This document shows, piece after piece, positions 42,405 to 51,221 of a stretch of 64,000 nt of DNA. Source of the stretch: Gillisella taibaishanensis (GTDB lineage Bacteria > Pseudomonadota > Alphaproteobacteria > Rhizobiales > Rhizobiaceae). The notes beneath the pieces were generated by a model. That model did no database searches. It was not told the DNA's origin and worked only from the letters and a program-made list of their open reading frames with translations. Within the stretch, counting starts at the first letter, position 1; every line of letters begins with the position of its first letter. Location: assembly GCF_001938985.1 (NCBI RefSeq), contig NZ_MKIN01000019.1, forward strand, positions 310,001 to 374,000, in the 5' to 3' direction. Position numbers and translations under genes: made by a program.

Positions 42405-43153
42405 TGGAGCGTCTCCGCGACGGGCAAATCGTTGGTGGCGGCAGTGCCCATGTATGCATGCCGCACTTTTTCGCTGGCACGGATGGCGGCTGCCGTTCCC
42501 TCCTCAATGACCGCGCCGGAATCCAGCACGACGATATGGTCGCAGAGCCCGAGGACGAGGCCGACATTGTGTTCAATGATCAGCACACCGCAGCGAAGCT
42601 CGCGGGCGATCCGACGCACCAGCGCCGACAATTCAGCCGCTTCGTGACTGCTCATGCCGGCGGCAGGCTCGTCGAGAAGAATATAGGCCGGGCGGCCTAT
42701 CAGGGCGCGTCCGATGGCAACCCGCCGCTCGTCGGTGTAGGGCAAGGTCCCAGCGATGCGCGAGCCGAGCGCGCCGATGCCGATCCACTCGAGCATGGCT
42801 TCGGCTTCCGCAACGGCGGTGCGTCGGCTCATACCCAATCCGACGCCGGTCACTTCCAGATTGTCGATGACCGGCAGATCGCGGAAAAGCCGTCCGCCCT
42901 GAAAAGTTCTTGCAATCCCTCGGCGCCGCACCTGATGAGGTTTGAGGCCTGCGAGCGACGATCCGTCAAGCTTGATTGCACCCTCGGTCGGCGCCTGAAA
43001 TCCCGTCAACACATTGACCAGCGTGGTCTTGCCGGCTCCGTTCGGACCGATCAAACCGCTGATGTGTCCCGGCGTAATGTCGAGCGTCACCGATGACAGC
43101 GCCTTGAGCCCGGCAAAGGTAACGGAAACATTGTGCGTACTTAATTGATTCAT
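42401..43153 (-). CDS. ABC transporter ATP-binding protein (LivG family)
   Basis: 250 residues from the ATG at 43153 (MNQLSTHNVSV), preceded by AAGGA; the ATG at 43189 has no ribosome site. Walker A is GPNGAGKTT, the LivG insert is ARTFQGGRLFRDLPVIDNLEV, and Walker B is YILLDEPAAGMSS. The signature position reads PYTDERRVAIGRAL where LivG proteins normally have LSGGQRRxL: the glycine pair is replaced by TDE. Other importers of this class (for example urea and amide types) also carry a YGxQRxL or YxDxRRL variant, so it is probably active. Confidence 0.9.
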   Translation of the reverse strand: MNQLSTHNVSVTFAGLKALSSVTLDITPGHISGLIGPNGAGKTTLVNVLTGFQAPTEGAIKLDGSSLAGLKPHQVRRRGIARTFQGGRLFRDLPVIDNLEVTGVGLGMSRRTAVAEAEAMLEWIGIGALGSRIAGTLPYTDERRVAIGRALIGRPAYILLDEPAAGMSSHEAAELSALVRRIARELRCGVLIIEHNVGLVLGLCDHIVVLDSGAVIEEGTAAAIRASEKVRHAYMGTAATNDLPVAETLQ

Positions 43154-43713
43154 AAGGCCCAGTTCCTTGTATTGTGACGGAATGGGCATGCGGAGACGGG
43201 CCGTATTCGGCCTTTAAATCTCGACAATGTTCCCCATCGGTTCCGGCGATCTCTTCGGATCACTTGCCGCCCAACTTCACGCCGTTTTACTGCTTCGTCT
43301 TGTCGCTGCGCGTGCCGGACTTTGTCATTCAGCGTTAAGAAGAGCCGCAGTTGGCCGATCGCCCCTCTCCGCGTCTCCGCCCCCGCCGGAGCCGTACCGA
43401 GCGCCTCAGACGGTTGGACCACCTTTGCGTTCGCGTTCATCGCTTGACGGCCGCACGAACTGCCGACCAGATAGACGCAGGAATTGGCTATCTCTGCACT
43501 GCGGAGCGAGAAGTGCGGCATAAAGCGAATAAACCGCGTCCCTGCCGATATGCAGGCTTACTTCGGCGTCCATCCCCGCCAAACCGCGGAAGGTGCATTC
43601 CTCGGTCATGCAGCCCATCAGGGCGCCGATGTCCCGCGCACGAGTAACTGGTGAAGAATGTCGAGCCGTCGGCGGTTAGGGTTTCCTTGACCGGGGCATC
43701 ATCTCGCCGCCGC
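43154..43713. other. Gap between the livG-like and aminotransferase genes
   Basis: About 560 bases. The aminotransferase-proximal half contains a degraded NTF2/SnoaL-like reading frame. From 43190 to 43400 I see neither a convincing gene nor a hairpin; it probably carries a promoter for the importer genes. Confidence 0.45.
43406..43666 (-). pseudogene. Possible SnoaL/NTF2-like gene remnant
   Basis: One frame reads ARDIGALMGCMTEECTFRGLA then GRDAVYSLYAALLAPQ, which resembles the helix-strand pattern of SnoaL/NTF2-like small proteins (DI-aLM--MT-dC-F, G--AV---F). The matching stretch is only about 45 residues, has no start codon of its own in a suitable place, and runs into sequence that no longer looks coding. 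A gene decayed by indels is the simplest reading. Related polyketide-cyclase-like proteins do occur in catabolic clusters, so the intact ancestor may have belonged to this pathway. Confidence 0.35.
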
Positions 43714-45096
43714 TCAAGCCAGGCCTTCTGCAGCGACGGCAGCCGGAAGTCGATCAAGTGTCCTGCCCATGCGCGCCATGATCTCAGTGATGTCGTCCGA
43801 CGTGACGATCAGCGGCGGGCAAAGCGCCAGCTGGTCGCCGATGGCGCGGAATATAAGCCCTTCTTCATGCCCGATGGCTGAAGCGATGGCTCCTGCCCTG
43901 CCGATCTTTTCGAATGGCTTGCGCGTGGCCTTGTTGGAAACGAGCTCAACCGCGCCGATCAAGCCCGCGCCGCGGGCCTCACCCACGAGCGGATGGTGAG
44001 CGAAGGCCTGAAGGCCGGCCTGAAACTGCGCTTCGAGCCGCGCCGCACTGCCGATCAGGTCGCGTTCCTCAATGATCGCAAGGTTTTCGAGCGCAACCGC
44101 CGAGGCTACGGGATGACCGGAGGCGGTGAAGCCATGGCCGAAGACACCGATCTTTTCCGAATTGTCTGCAATCGCCTGATAGATAGCGTCGGAAAACATG
44201 ACGGCGGCAAACGGCATGTAGGATGACGTGATCTGCTTCGACAACGTCATGATATCGGGCGTGAAACCGTATTTCTGGCAGCCGAACGACTTACCAAGGC
44301 GGCCGAAGCCGCAGATGACTTCGTCGGAAACGATGAGAATGTCGTTGGCCCGGCAGATGCGCTCAACGCCTTCCCAATAGCCGGCCGGAGGTGGCAGCAC
44401 GCCGCCCGCCGCCATCAGCGGCTCCCCGATGAACGCGGCAATGGTGTCGGCCCCCTCTGTCGAGATGACGGTTTCCAGCTCGGCAAGCAGGCGCGCGGTA
44501 AATGCTGCCTCGTCTTCGCCTTCGGCACCGAAGCGGTAGAAATGGGGGCATGTCAGATGATGAACCGGAATGGCCGGCAAATCGAAGTCGCGATGGTTCA
44601 CCGGCAGCCCGGTAAGGCTACCCGAAGCTATGGTAATGCCGTGATAGCCCTTGATGCGTGACAGGAACTTCTTTTTGTTAGGGCGGCCGAGCGCATTGTT
44701 CATGTACCAGACCATCTTGACGATAGTGTCGTTGGCTTCCGAGCCGGAGGAGGTGCAGAACACGCGATTGATGTTCGGCGGGGTCATTTCCACCAACTTC
44801 TCGGCAAGGCGGATTGATGGTTCGTGCGACTTGGAGGAGAAGGTGTGATAGTACGGCAGCTTTAGCATCTGCTTGTACGCAGCCTCTGCCAGCCGTGGTT
44901 CGGAAAAGCCGACGGCGACGGACCAAAGGCCAGCGAGCCCCTCGATATACTCCTTGCCCCGCTCGTCATAGACGCGGATGCCTTCCCCGCGATCGATAAC
45001 GAGCGGACCGGTGCGCTCGTGCTGGCGCAGGTTCGTGTTTGGATGCAGGGTCGTAGCAATGTCTGCGGCGGCAAGTGAATTGGAAAGAACGGTCAT
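43714..45096 (-). CDS. Class III (omega-type) aminotransferase
   Basis: 460 residues. PLP phosphate-binding segment FCTSSGSEANDTIVK, the aromatic stacking region RIKGYHGITIASGSLTG, the PLP aspartate in ILIVSDEVICGFGRLG and the Schiff-base lysine in DIMTLSKQITSSYMP are all present. Together with FGHGFTASGHPVA this matches the aspartate-aminotransferase-family omega group that includes beta-alanine:pyruvate, putrescine and 6-aminohexanoate transaminases. It probably removes a terminal amino group released after ring opening by HyuAB. It is transcribed between the tiny cysteine protein and the importer genes. Confidence 0.92.
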   Translation of the reverse strand: MTVLSNSLAAADIATTLHPNTNLRQHERTGPLVIDRGEGIRVYDERGKEYIEGLAGLWSVAVGFSEPRLAEAAYKQMLKLPYYHTFSSKSHEPSIRLAEKLVEMTPPNINRVFCTSSGSEANDTIVKMVWYMNNALGRPNKKKFLSRIKGYHGITIASGSLTGLPVNHRDFDLPAIPVHHLTCPHFYRFGAEGEDEAAFTARLLAELETVISTEGADTIAAFIGEPLMAAGGVLPPPAGYWEGVERICRANDILIVSDEVICGFGRLGKSFGCQKYGFTPDIMTLSKQITSSYMPFAAVMFSDAIYQAIADNSEKIGVFGHGFTASGHPVASAVALENLAIIEERDLIGSAARLEAQFQAGLQAFAHHPLVGEARGAGLIGAVELVSNKATRKPFEKIGRAGAIASAIGHEEGLIFRAIGDQLALCPPLIVTSDDITEIMARMGRTLDRLPAAVAAEGLA

Positions 45097-45160
45097 CTCA
45101 AGATCTCACAGGCTGGAGCTGATAGTGGTGATGGTTTGCATTCAAGAGTTCTTCGATAAT

Positions 45161-45370
45161 CTACGTCCAGACGTCGCGACCAAGCAGGTTTGTTTGGCGC
45201 CGCCAAACGGCGAGATCGCGTTGGATCAGGTCGTCATCGATACCGCTCACGCCCGTCGAACGCATGGAAGCCATGGGCAATGTTGGACAGGTGCACTGTG
45301 GCATGATCTCCGCATCGTTGCCGAAGCGCGAGTTGCCGTAGCTCTCGCATATGTCGCAGTGCCACCTCAT
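45161..45370 (-). CDS. Small cysteine-motif protein, unknown function
   Basis: 69 residues from the ATG at 45370, with AAAGG five bases upstream; a GTG at 45400 would add ten residues. Cysteines form C5-x2-C8 (HCDICE) and C26-x-C28 (PQCTCP), which could bind a metal. The C-terminal part IDDDLIQRDLAVWRRQTNLLG looks like an amphipathic helix. Third codon positions are strongly G/C biased, as in neighbouring genes, which favours a true gene. It lies between the molybdenum hydroxylase large subunit and the aminotransferase on the same strand. I do not recognise a family. Confidence 0.55.
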   Translation of the reverse strand: MRWHCDICESYGNSRFGNDAEIMPQCTCPTLPMASMRSTGVSGIDDDLIQRDLAVWRRQTNLLGRDVWT

Positions 45371-45417
45371 CAGAACCTTTACTTCTTGTACTGACGTCAC
45401 CCGCCCCGCAGTTTATC

Positions 45418-47766
45418 TCAGCCCAGCGTATTGGCCGCCCAGCTCACCGCGATATGTGGATGGACGGGAGCGGGTTCGCGGTCATGTATCAACTGCAGTA
45501 CCCGCGGTGGTGTAAGCGGCAGCTGCGATACAGGCTTGCCGATCGCGCGGGCAACGGCGCAGGCGATGGCCGAGCCGACAGCGAGGATCGGAACCTCGCC
45601 AGCCCCCTTGGTGCCGAGCGGCCCCATCGACGGTGCCCCCTCATAGAGGTCGGCGACAACGGGAACGACATCCTGAGCGAGCGGCAAGCGATAGGTTTCG
45701 AAACTATCCTGGGCGATGCGGCCATCATCCGTGATCGTGATCTCCTCGTGGAGCGCGTAACCAAGCCCCTGCACAACGCCACCCTGGATCTGGCCCATGA
45801 TGGCGCGTCGGTTGAGGGCGCGGCCGACATCCTGCACGACTCGGTAGGCGAGCACTTCGACGTGCCCGGTATCCGCATCGACTGCCACCTCCGCCTCGTG
45901 AACGACAAAGACCGGGATATCCAGAGCATCGATGAAATGGCCCATCGCGCAACCGGACATGGCCGGCGTATTCTTAGCAGTGAAGCTGCCTGTGCCGCTG
46001 ATCGGCCCTGTTGTCGCCTGCGCATGGGCGACCACTGTTGGAATTGATATTCCGGAACCGGGGCGGTCAACGATTTCCACCCGGCCCTCTCGCAAGACGA
46101 GCCTTTCTGGCGCGGTTTGCAACATCTCGCTTGCGGTACGCAACAGCTTTTCCCTAACTTCCGCAGAGGCATCGATGCTTGCCGCACCGATGGAAACCGT
46201 GGTGCGACCGCCTCCGACGCCCGCGTCGAGTCCTGCGGCGTCCGTGTCGGCCTCGCGGACCACGACCTGCTCCGGCCGCAGTCCAAGCTGTCCGGCGACG
46301 ATCTGAGGCAGCGACTGCATCATCGTGCCAGAACCGATTTCGACACCTGACGTTACCAGCGTCGCGCTGCCGTCGGCATTCAGGTTGATTGTTGCGGCAG
46401 AGGGCCCGACGAAGATGAACCAAGTGCCGACTGTCGTTGCGCGACCGTAAAGACGGCGATCCGCCTTTTCCTCAACCGTACCAGTCGTTGCCCGCAACAC
46501 CTCCATGCGCTCCAGCATCGGACGTAGAACGCTGCCTTCGAAGACCTGGCCCGTCGGCCCCAGGTCGCCATTGCCTAAGACATTGCGTTTGCGGAATTCC
46601 AGAGGGTCTATGTCGAGCGCGGCGCAGATTTCATCTGTATGCCGTTCCAACGCGAAGCCGTTGTAGACACCATTACAGGCGCGAAAAGCACCATTGGGTG
46701 GCGTGTTCGTATAGACCGCGCGGCTGACCAGCCGCACGGCGCCCAGCCGATAGCTGCCGCCAAGCGTATGCGATGTCATGGTGGTGAGAAAAATCTGCTC
46801 ACCGCCATAGGCACCACAGTCCATCAGCACGACCGCCTCGCGTCCGACGATCTCGCCATCGGCCGTCAAGGCTGACCGGATGGCAATTTCCGCGTTCTCG
46901 CGACACAAGCATGTGGCCATCTCCTCCTGCCGGCTGTTCTCGATCATAACCTTGCGGCCCGTCAACCGGGCAAGAAGCGCTGCGATCGGTTCGATGGAGG
47001 CATCAAATTTAAGCCCAAACGCGCCGCCCACAGGCGGGACGGTGACCCGCACGCGGCCGGGCGGCAGCTGCATCACCCGACCGGTGACGTTGCGCACGGT
47101 CCATGGCACCTGAGTGGACGCCTCTATATGGGCACGCCCATCCTCCCAACTGCCAATCGCCACGCGGGGTTCAAAGGGAACATGGCTCTGCCTGCCCACC
47201 GTGAAGCAGCTTTCGATGATGGTTACGTCATCACGCGCGAAGGCGGCATCGACATCCCCGCGGACCGACTTCGCCTCCCAGGCAATGTTGCCGGCACGAG
47301 CGCCCCCCTCTGAGAGCACGTCGTAGCTGCGCCAGTCCTCGTGCAGGAGGCGCGCACCTGGAGCCAGCGCCTCGGCCATCGTCAGGATCGGTGCCAGCGG
47401 CTCTACTTCGAGGATGATTGCCGCAAGAGCGGCCCGGGCCTCTGCTTCGGTTTCGGCTGCAATCGCGGCAATCGGCTCTCCATTATATCGGATGACGTCG
47501 GTCGCAAACAAAGGATGATCGGCGATACCTATGCCGTAGTTACCGGGCGCATCCAAGCCTGTCGCAATGCCCAGAACACCGGGGCAAACTAAGGCTGCCG
47601 ACACATCCAGCCGCACGATGCGTCCGGATGGTACGTTCGAGCGCAGTAGAACGGCATGCAGCATGTCCGGGCTGGTGCGGTCGTTTGTATATTTGGTCCG
47701 TCCACGCAGCTTGTCACGCGCATCGCGGCGCGGAAGATCCATAACGGTCGCCGAAACATCATCCAT
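45418..47766 (-). CDS. Molybdenum hydroxylase large subunit (xanthine dehydrogenase/CoxL family)
   Basis: 782 residues from the ATG at 47766, which overlaps the small-subunit stop by eight bases. Molybdopterin-cytosine-dinucleotide type motifs are visible: PPVGGAFGLKFD (GGAFG in place of the common GGGFG), NGAFRACNGVYNGFALERH, and the C-terminal GTKGAGEVPILAVGSAIACAV containing the catalytic glutamate (GAGE). SVGTMMQSLPQIVA-like GSGTMMQSLPQIVA binds the second dinucleotide part. It hydroxylates a carbon next to a ring nitrogen or an aldehyde with water as oxygen source. Maturation (XdhC/CoxF-like) genes are not in the window. Confidence 0.92.
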   Translation of the reverse strand: MDDVSATVMDLPRRDARDKLRGRTKYTNDRTSPDMLHAVLLRSNVPSGRIVRLDVSAALVCPGVLGIATGLDAPGNYGIGIADHPLFATDVIRYNGEPIAAIAAETEAEARAALAAIILEVEPLAPILTMAEALAPGARLLHEDWRSYDVLSEGGARAGNIAWEAKSVRGDVDAAFARDDVTIIESCFTVGRQSHVPFEPRVAIGSWEDGRAHIEASTQVPWTVRNVTGRVMQLPPGRVRVTVPPVGGAFGLKFDASIEPIAALLARLTGRKVMIENSRQEEMATCLCRENAEIAIRSALTADGEIVGREAVVLMDCGAYGGEQIFLTTMTSHTLGGSYRLGAVRLVSRAVYTNTPPNGAFRACNGVYNGFALERHTDEICAALDIDPLEFRKRNVLGNGDLGPTGQVFEGSVLRPMLERMEVLRATTGTVEEKADRRLYGRATTVGTWFIFVGPSAATINLNADGSATLVTSGVEIGSGTMMQSLPQIVAGQLGLRPEQVVVREADTDAAGLDAGVGGGRTTVSIGAASIDASAEVREKLLRTASEMLQTAPERLVLREGRVEIVDRPGSGISIPTVVAHAQATTGPISGTGSFTAKNTPAMSGCAMGHFIDALDIPVFVVHEAEVAVDADTGHVEVLAYRVVQDVGRALNRRAIMGQIQGGVVQGLGYALHEEITITDDGRIAQDSFETYRLPLAQDVVPVVADLYEGAPSMGPLGTKGAGEVPILAVGSAIACAVARAIGKPVSQLPLTPPRVLQLIHDREPAPVHPHIAVSWAANTLG

Positions 47767-48241
47767 GGACTGGTCCTTCTTTCGGCATGGCGAGGAAATC
47801 CATGATCGCATCGATGATGCGCTCGTAGCCCGTGCACCGACAGATGTTGCCCACCATCGCCGCTTTCACTTCTGTCCGGGTCGCAGATGGATTTTCCCTT
47901 AGGAATGGAGAAAGGCTCATGATCATTCCAGGGAAGCACATGCCGCACTGGACAACATCGGCGGCCAGGAAGGCGGCCTGGAGTGAATGAAGCGGACCGT
48001 CGCCCGTCGCCATCGACTCTATCGAGTTCACGATCGCCCCATCCAGCAGGCCTATGGGCCTGAGGCAGGACATGACCGCCTGTCCATCGATATCGACAGT
48101 GCAGGCCCCGCAGAAGCCCTCACGACATACAGCCTTGGTGCCCGTCAGGAAACGTTCACTCCGCAGAACATCCACCAGCGGCGTCATCGGATCGCCGCTG
48201 AAGCGGTAGGAGGAGCCATTGATACGAAGTGACACGGTCAT
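47759..48241 (-). CDS. Molybdenum hydroxylase [2Fe-2S] subunit
   Basis: 160 residues with two [2Fe-2S] sites. The plant-ferredoxin-type cluster uses Cys39, Cys44, Cys47 and Cys59 (CREGFCGACTVDIDG...MSC). The second helical cluster uses Cys99, Cys102, Cys134 and Cys136 (VQCGMCFPGM and GNICRCTGYE). It passes electrons from the molybdenum site to the FAD subunit. The start overlaps the FAD-subunit stop as ATGA. Confidence 0.95.
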   Translation of the reverse strand: MTVSLRINGSSYRFSGDPMTPLVDVLRSERFLTGTKAVCREGFCGACTVDIDGQAVMSCLRPIGLLDGAIVNSIESMATGDGPLHSLQAAFLAADVVQCGMCFPGMIMSLSPFLRENPSATRTEVKAAMVGNICRCTGYERIIDAIMDFLAMPKEGPVHG

Positions 48242-49092
48242 CGACCGACCTCCCTGTTTAAAAGGACCGACATACTGCGACGGACAAGGGCCGGGAGTAC
48301 CTGCCTGCGATACCAGCCATCCGCCTCGATACCGTCCCGGCCTTTGAAGTCATTGCTCTCCACAGCCAGCGCTTCGGCACTTTTGGCGTCAGCAGGCCTG
48401 CCGCCGGGCTGTGCGGCAAACGCCTTTTCAAGGGCTGTCCAGCGGCGCCCGACATCTTCGACAGACCCGACCGCCGCGCAGATTTTTCCGTCGGCACAAA
48501 GCGCGAGTGAAACGATGGCTACAGGATAATCGCCAGCCCGGCGCAAAGGCAACCGCGCGTGGGCACTGGCAAGGATATCGCGGCGGAGGAACACTTTGGA
48601 TAACATCATATCGGTCAGGAGCCTCTTGCGGTCCGCAAGAAATGAAAAGAATGGAATGACCAAGGTGCCGTCCACGCCTTGCAGTTCGACTGTCGCCTCT
48701 ACCGCCAAAAGCGCTGGTACGAGGTCCGCAGCGGAGAAATCCTGCGTGCAAAGATTGCCGCCAATGGTCGCGACTCGACGCACCGCAGGGTTGGCTGCGC
48801 TCGCTGCAGCAGCAGCCACAGCCTCCAGCCCGGCGAAGCCTGCCAGAGACCGACCCAGTTCCTGATGGCTCACCGCCGCGCCGATCACGATGCGATCTGC
48901 TTCAATATCGACAGTGTTAAAGCCGGCTAGCTTGTGCAGAGAGACCAAAGCGCTGGGAAGCGGACGGCCACGCCGCGGATCGCGCATCAGCCATGTACCG
49001 CCAGCCAGAATCTTTGCGCCCTGCCCAACTGCGGCAAGCGCTTCTTCGATACTGCCCGCAACGATCAACGACCGGTCCCGATTATCGAACAT
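48238..49092 (-). CDS. Molybdenum hydroxylase FAD-binding subunit (CoxM/XdhA-like)
   Basis: 284 residues. FAD contacts are ILAGGTWLMRDPRRG near residue 28 and VATIGGNLCTQDFSAADLVPALLA near residue 107, with the C-terminal CO-dehydrogenase flavoprotein domain ending LLNREVGR. The usual AGGTDL is AGGTWL here. It is the first subunit gene of the three, 159 bases after the hydantoinase B gene on the same strand, with its own ATG at 49092. Confidence 0.9.
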   Translation of the reverse strand: MFDNRDRSLIVAGSIEEALAAVGQGAKILAGGTWLMRDPRRGRPLPSALVSLHKLAGFNTVDIEADRIVIGAAVSHQELGRSLAGFAGLEAVAAAAASAANPAVRRVATIGGNLCTQDFSAADLVPALLAVEATVELQGVDGTLVIPFFSFLADRKRLLTDMMLSKVFLRRDILASAHARLPLRRAGDYPVAIVSLALCADGKICAAVGSVEDVGRRWTALEKAFAAQPGGRPADAKSAEALAVESNDFKGRDGIEADGWYRRQVLPALVRRSMSVLLNREVGR

Positions 49093-49250
49093 CCTCTAGT
49101 AACCTCAAATGCCGTCTTGTGCGGCGTTGCAGCCTACTGTCTCAGTTAAGCGCTCATGTGAAATAGGAGTCTCTCTTGAATTTGATATCGGTAAACCGAC
49201 AAGAGACCGGCGGGCGCGACCTAAGCGAGCGCCAATCGCCAGCATCTGGT

Positions 49251-51218
49251 TCACGTCCAGTGGGCTACACTGCGCTTCTCGAAGCTTTCCCGGAACTGGG
49301 CCGTCGTCTTTTCCAGCACGTCTCCGCTTTCCCATTCGAGGATGACGGCAAAGCGGCGAACAGCATCGAGGGCGTTTATCTCGCCAGCCTTGTAACGCAA
49401 CGAAACCTCGGTCGGGTCCATTCTAGCCCATTCCTTCCGCTGGCGGCGGATGTCGGCCCGGACTGCTTCCGTAGCGGGCAAGTCGATCTCGTATGCGCAG
49501 ATGTCGCGGTCTATCACCACCAGCACCACCCCATAATCGACGACCGCCCGTTCGATCGAAACGTAATCGTCGATGACATCCTCCAGCACTTGCCGCGGAT
49601 CACGCTCCAGCGGATCGCCAAAGCCTCCCCCGCCAGCCGTCGGGCGGGCGAATTCATCACCTGTAAAGACTGGATAGTCGGAGAATACCGAGCCGAGCCA
49701 TGTATCGGTCTCTTCACCGGCGCGGCGAATTGTCAGGCCGTGGGGCATGGACGGGAGCCCACCCTCGACGCCCCAAACCACTGCACGCTCTCGGTCGCAG
49801 ATGTAGGACATGACAGCGTTCTCGGCTTCCAGCAGCACGGACGTCTTCTGAACGCCCACGCCGCCGCGCCACTTGCCCGGACCGGCCGAATCCTGCTTGA
49901 TCTGGAATTCGACAGTTCTTGTGGGATTGACGCGTTCATTGCCTTCGTTCGGCTGGGACATGAGACCTGTGCCGAAGCAAGCGGTGGTCACGTCGGCACC
50001 GTCCTTGCCGTTGCGTCCGCCCCAGCCGCCCGGCAGCCACTCATAAAACATGAAGATCGGCTTTTCTGGCTTGCGCGCATCGCGGCCACCGGCCAGCAGA
50101 TACTCGAGATTGAAAGCGCAGGCGATCGCCCGTTCAGGCATGATCTGCGACCACATCTCAAAAATCGCGTTCATGATCTTCTCAAATGGCATGAGAAAGC
50201 CGGTGACCGCAACCGGCCACTCGGCGCTGACGACGCTATTGTTCGGTGCCGTCAATTGGATCATCCGGTAAAAGCCGCTGTTGAGCGGCAGATCCGGGAA
50301 GAAGGTTTTCATGCCAGCGACAACAGCGGAAAATGTCGCTCCTGGCGCGGAGTTGTACATGGAAGCGATCGTCGAATGACTGCCTGTGAAGTCGTAATGC
50401 ACAGCGTCGCCCTTGATCGTCATCTTGATGCGGATCGGGATCATTCCCTCTCCTGCCCCCAGATCACGGTCGATGTAATCGACAGTCTCCCAAGTGCCAT
50501 CGGGCAATTCGGCCAGACGCTTGCGCACGGCGCGCTCTACATAGTCCTGCACTTCCTCCATTCCGCGGGTGACCTTGCCGCGGCCATACTTCTTGACCAG
50601 CCGCAGGAGTTCACGCTCGGCGGCCTGTGTCGCTTGCGCCTGTGAATGGATGTCGCCGATGATCGAGGCAGGATCACGGGTATTGGCAGCAATCAGATTG
50701 GCAACATCCGAGCAGAAACGGCCGGCCTGGAACAGCCGAACCGGGGTAATGCGCATGCCTTCCCGGAACATATCGCGCGCCGTGACATCAAACGAGCCGG
50801 GCACAGAGCCGCCGAGGTCCGACCAGTGCCCGTTGGATTGTGAAAAGCCGATCAGCACGTCCTCATCGAAGATCGGGCGAACGAGGCGGACGTCGCTGAA
50901 ATGGGTGCCGCCAGCATAAGGGTCGTTAATTGCATAAACATCCCCAGGCGCCATGTCATTTTCGAAAACGCGGATCACCTCTTTGCAGGTATTGTGCAGC
51001 GTACCGACGTGGACGGCGATGTCGTAGTTGCCCTGCGCCACGGAATTGCCGTCGGCATCATGCAGCGCGTTGGAGAAATCGCGATTGTAGATGACAAAGG
51101 AATAGCAGGTACGCAGCATCTGCTCGGCCATCTGATCGACGGTGGTGATGAAGGAGTTCTTGAGGACTTCAAAGGTGACTGGATCGAGGCTCTGTTCGGG
51201 TTCCATAGGATTGGTCAT
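49251..51218 (-). CDS. hyuB: Hydantoinase/oxoprolinase B-type subunit (HyuB)
   Basis: 655 residues of the hydantoinase B family: LDPVTFEVLKNSFITTVDQMAEQ, then GDVYAINDPYAGGTHFSDVRL and NGHWSDLGGSVPGSF near residue 95-135, the metal/substrate region of the family, and YDFTGSHSTIASMYNS. The C-terminal domain TAGGGGFGDPLERDP is also conserved. It lies four bases from HyuA. HyuAB complexes use ATP to open 5-membered cyclic amides such as hydantoins, 5-oxoproline or acetone-type carboxylation substrates, so substrate cannot be fixed from sequence. Confidence 0.93.
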   Translation of the reverse strand: MTNPMEPEQSLDPVTFEVLKNSFITTVDQMAEQMLRTCYSFVIYNRDFSNALHDADGNSVAQGNYDIAVHVGTLHNTCKEVIRVFENDMAPGDVYAINDPYAGGTHFSDVRLVRPIFDEDVLIGFSQSNGHWSDLGGSVPGSFDVTARDMFREGMRITPVRLFQAGRFCSDVANLIAANTRDPASIIGDIHSQAQATQAAERELLRLVKKYGRGKVTRGMEEVQDYVERAVRKRLAELPDGTWETVDYIDRDLGAGEGMIPIRIKMTIKGDAVHYDFTGSHSTIASMYNSAPGATFSAVVAGMKTFFPDLPLNSGFYRMIQLTAPNNSVVSAEWPVAVTGFLMPFEKIMNAIFEMWSQIMPERAIACAFNLEYLLAGGRDARKPEKPIFMFYEWLPGGWGGRNGKDGADVTTACFGTGLMSQPNEGNERVNPTRTVEFQIKQDSAGPGKWRGGVGVQKTSVLLEAENAVMSYICDRERAVVWGVEGGLPSMPHGLTIRRAGEETDTWLGSVFSDYPVFTGDEFARPTAGGGGFGDPLERDPRQVLEDVIDDYVSIERAVVDYGVVLVVIDRDICAYEIDLPATEAVRADIRRQRKEWARMDPTEVSLRYKAGEINALDAVRRFAVILEWESGDVLEKTTAQFRESFEKRSVAHWT

Positions 51219-51221
51219 CTC

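Noticed and set aside
43227..43523. 98-codon frame on the plus strand in the importer-aminotransferase gap
   Set aside because: Arg/Pro/Ser-rich shadow-type composition, no ribosome site.
49176..50645. 489-codon open frame on the plus strand
   Set aside because: Antisense to HyuB; its length is a by-product of high GC. The HyuB frame has conserved family motifs throughout.
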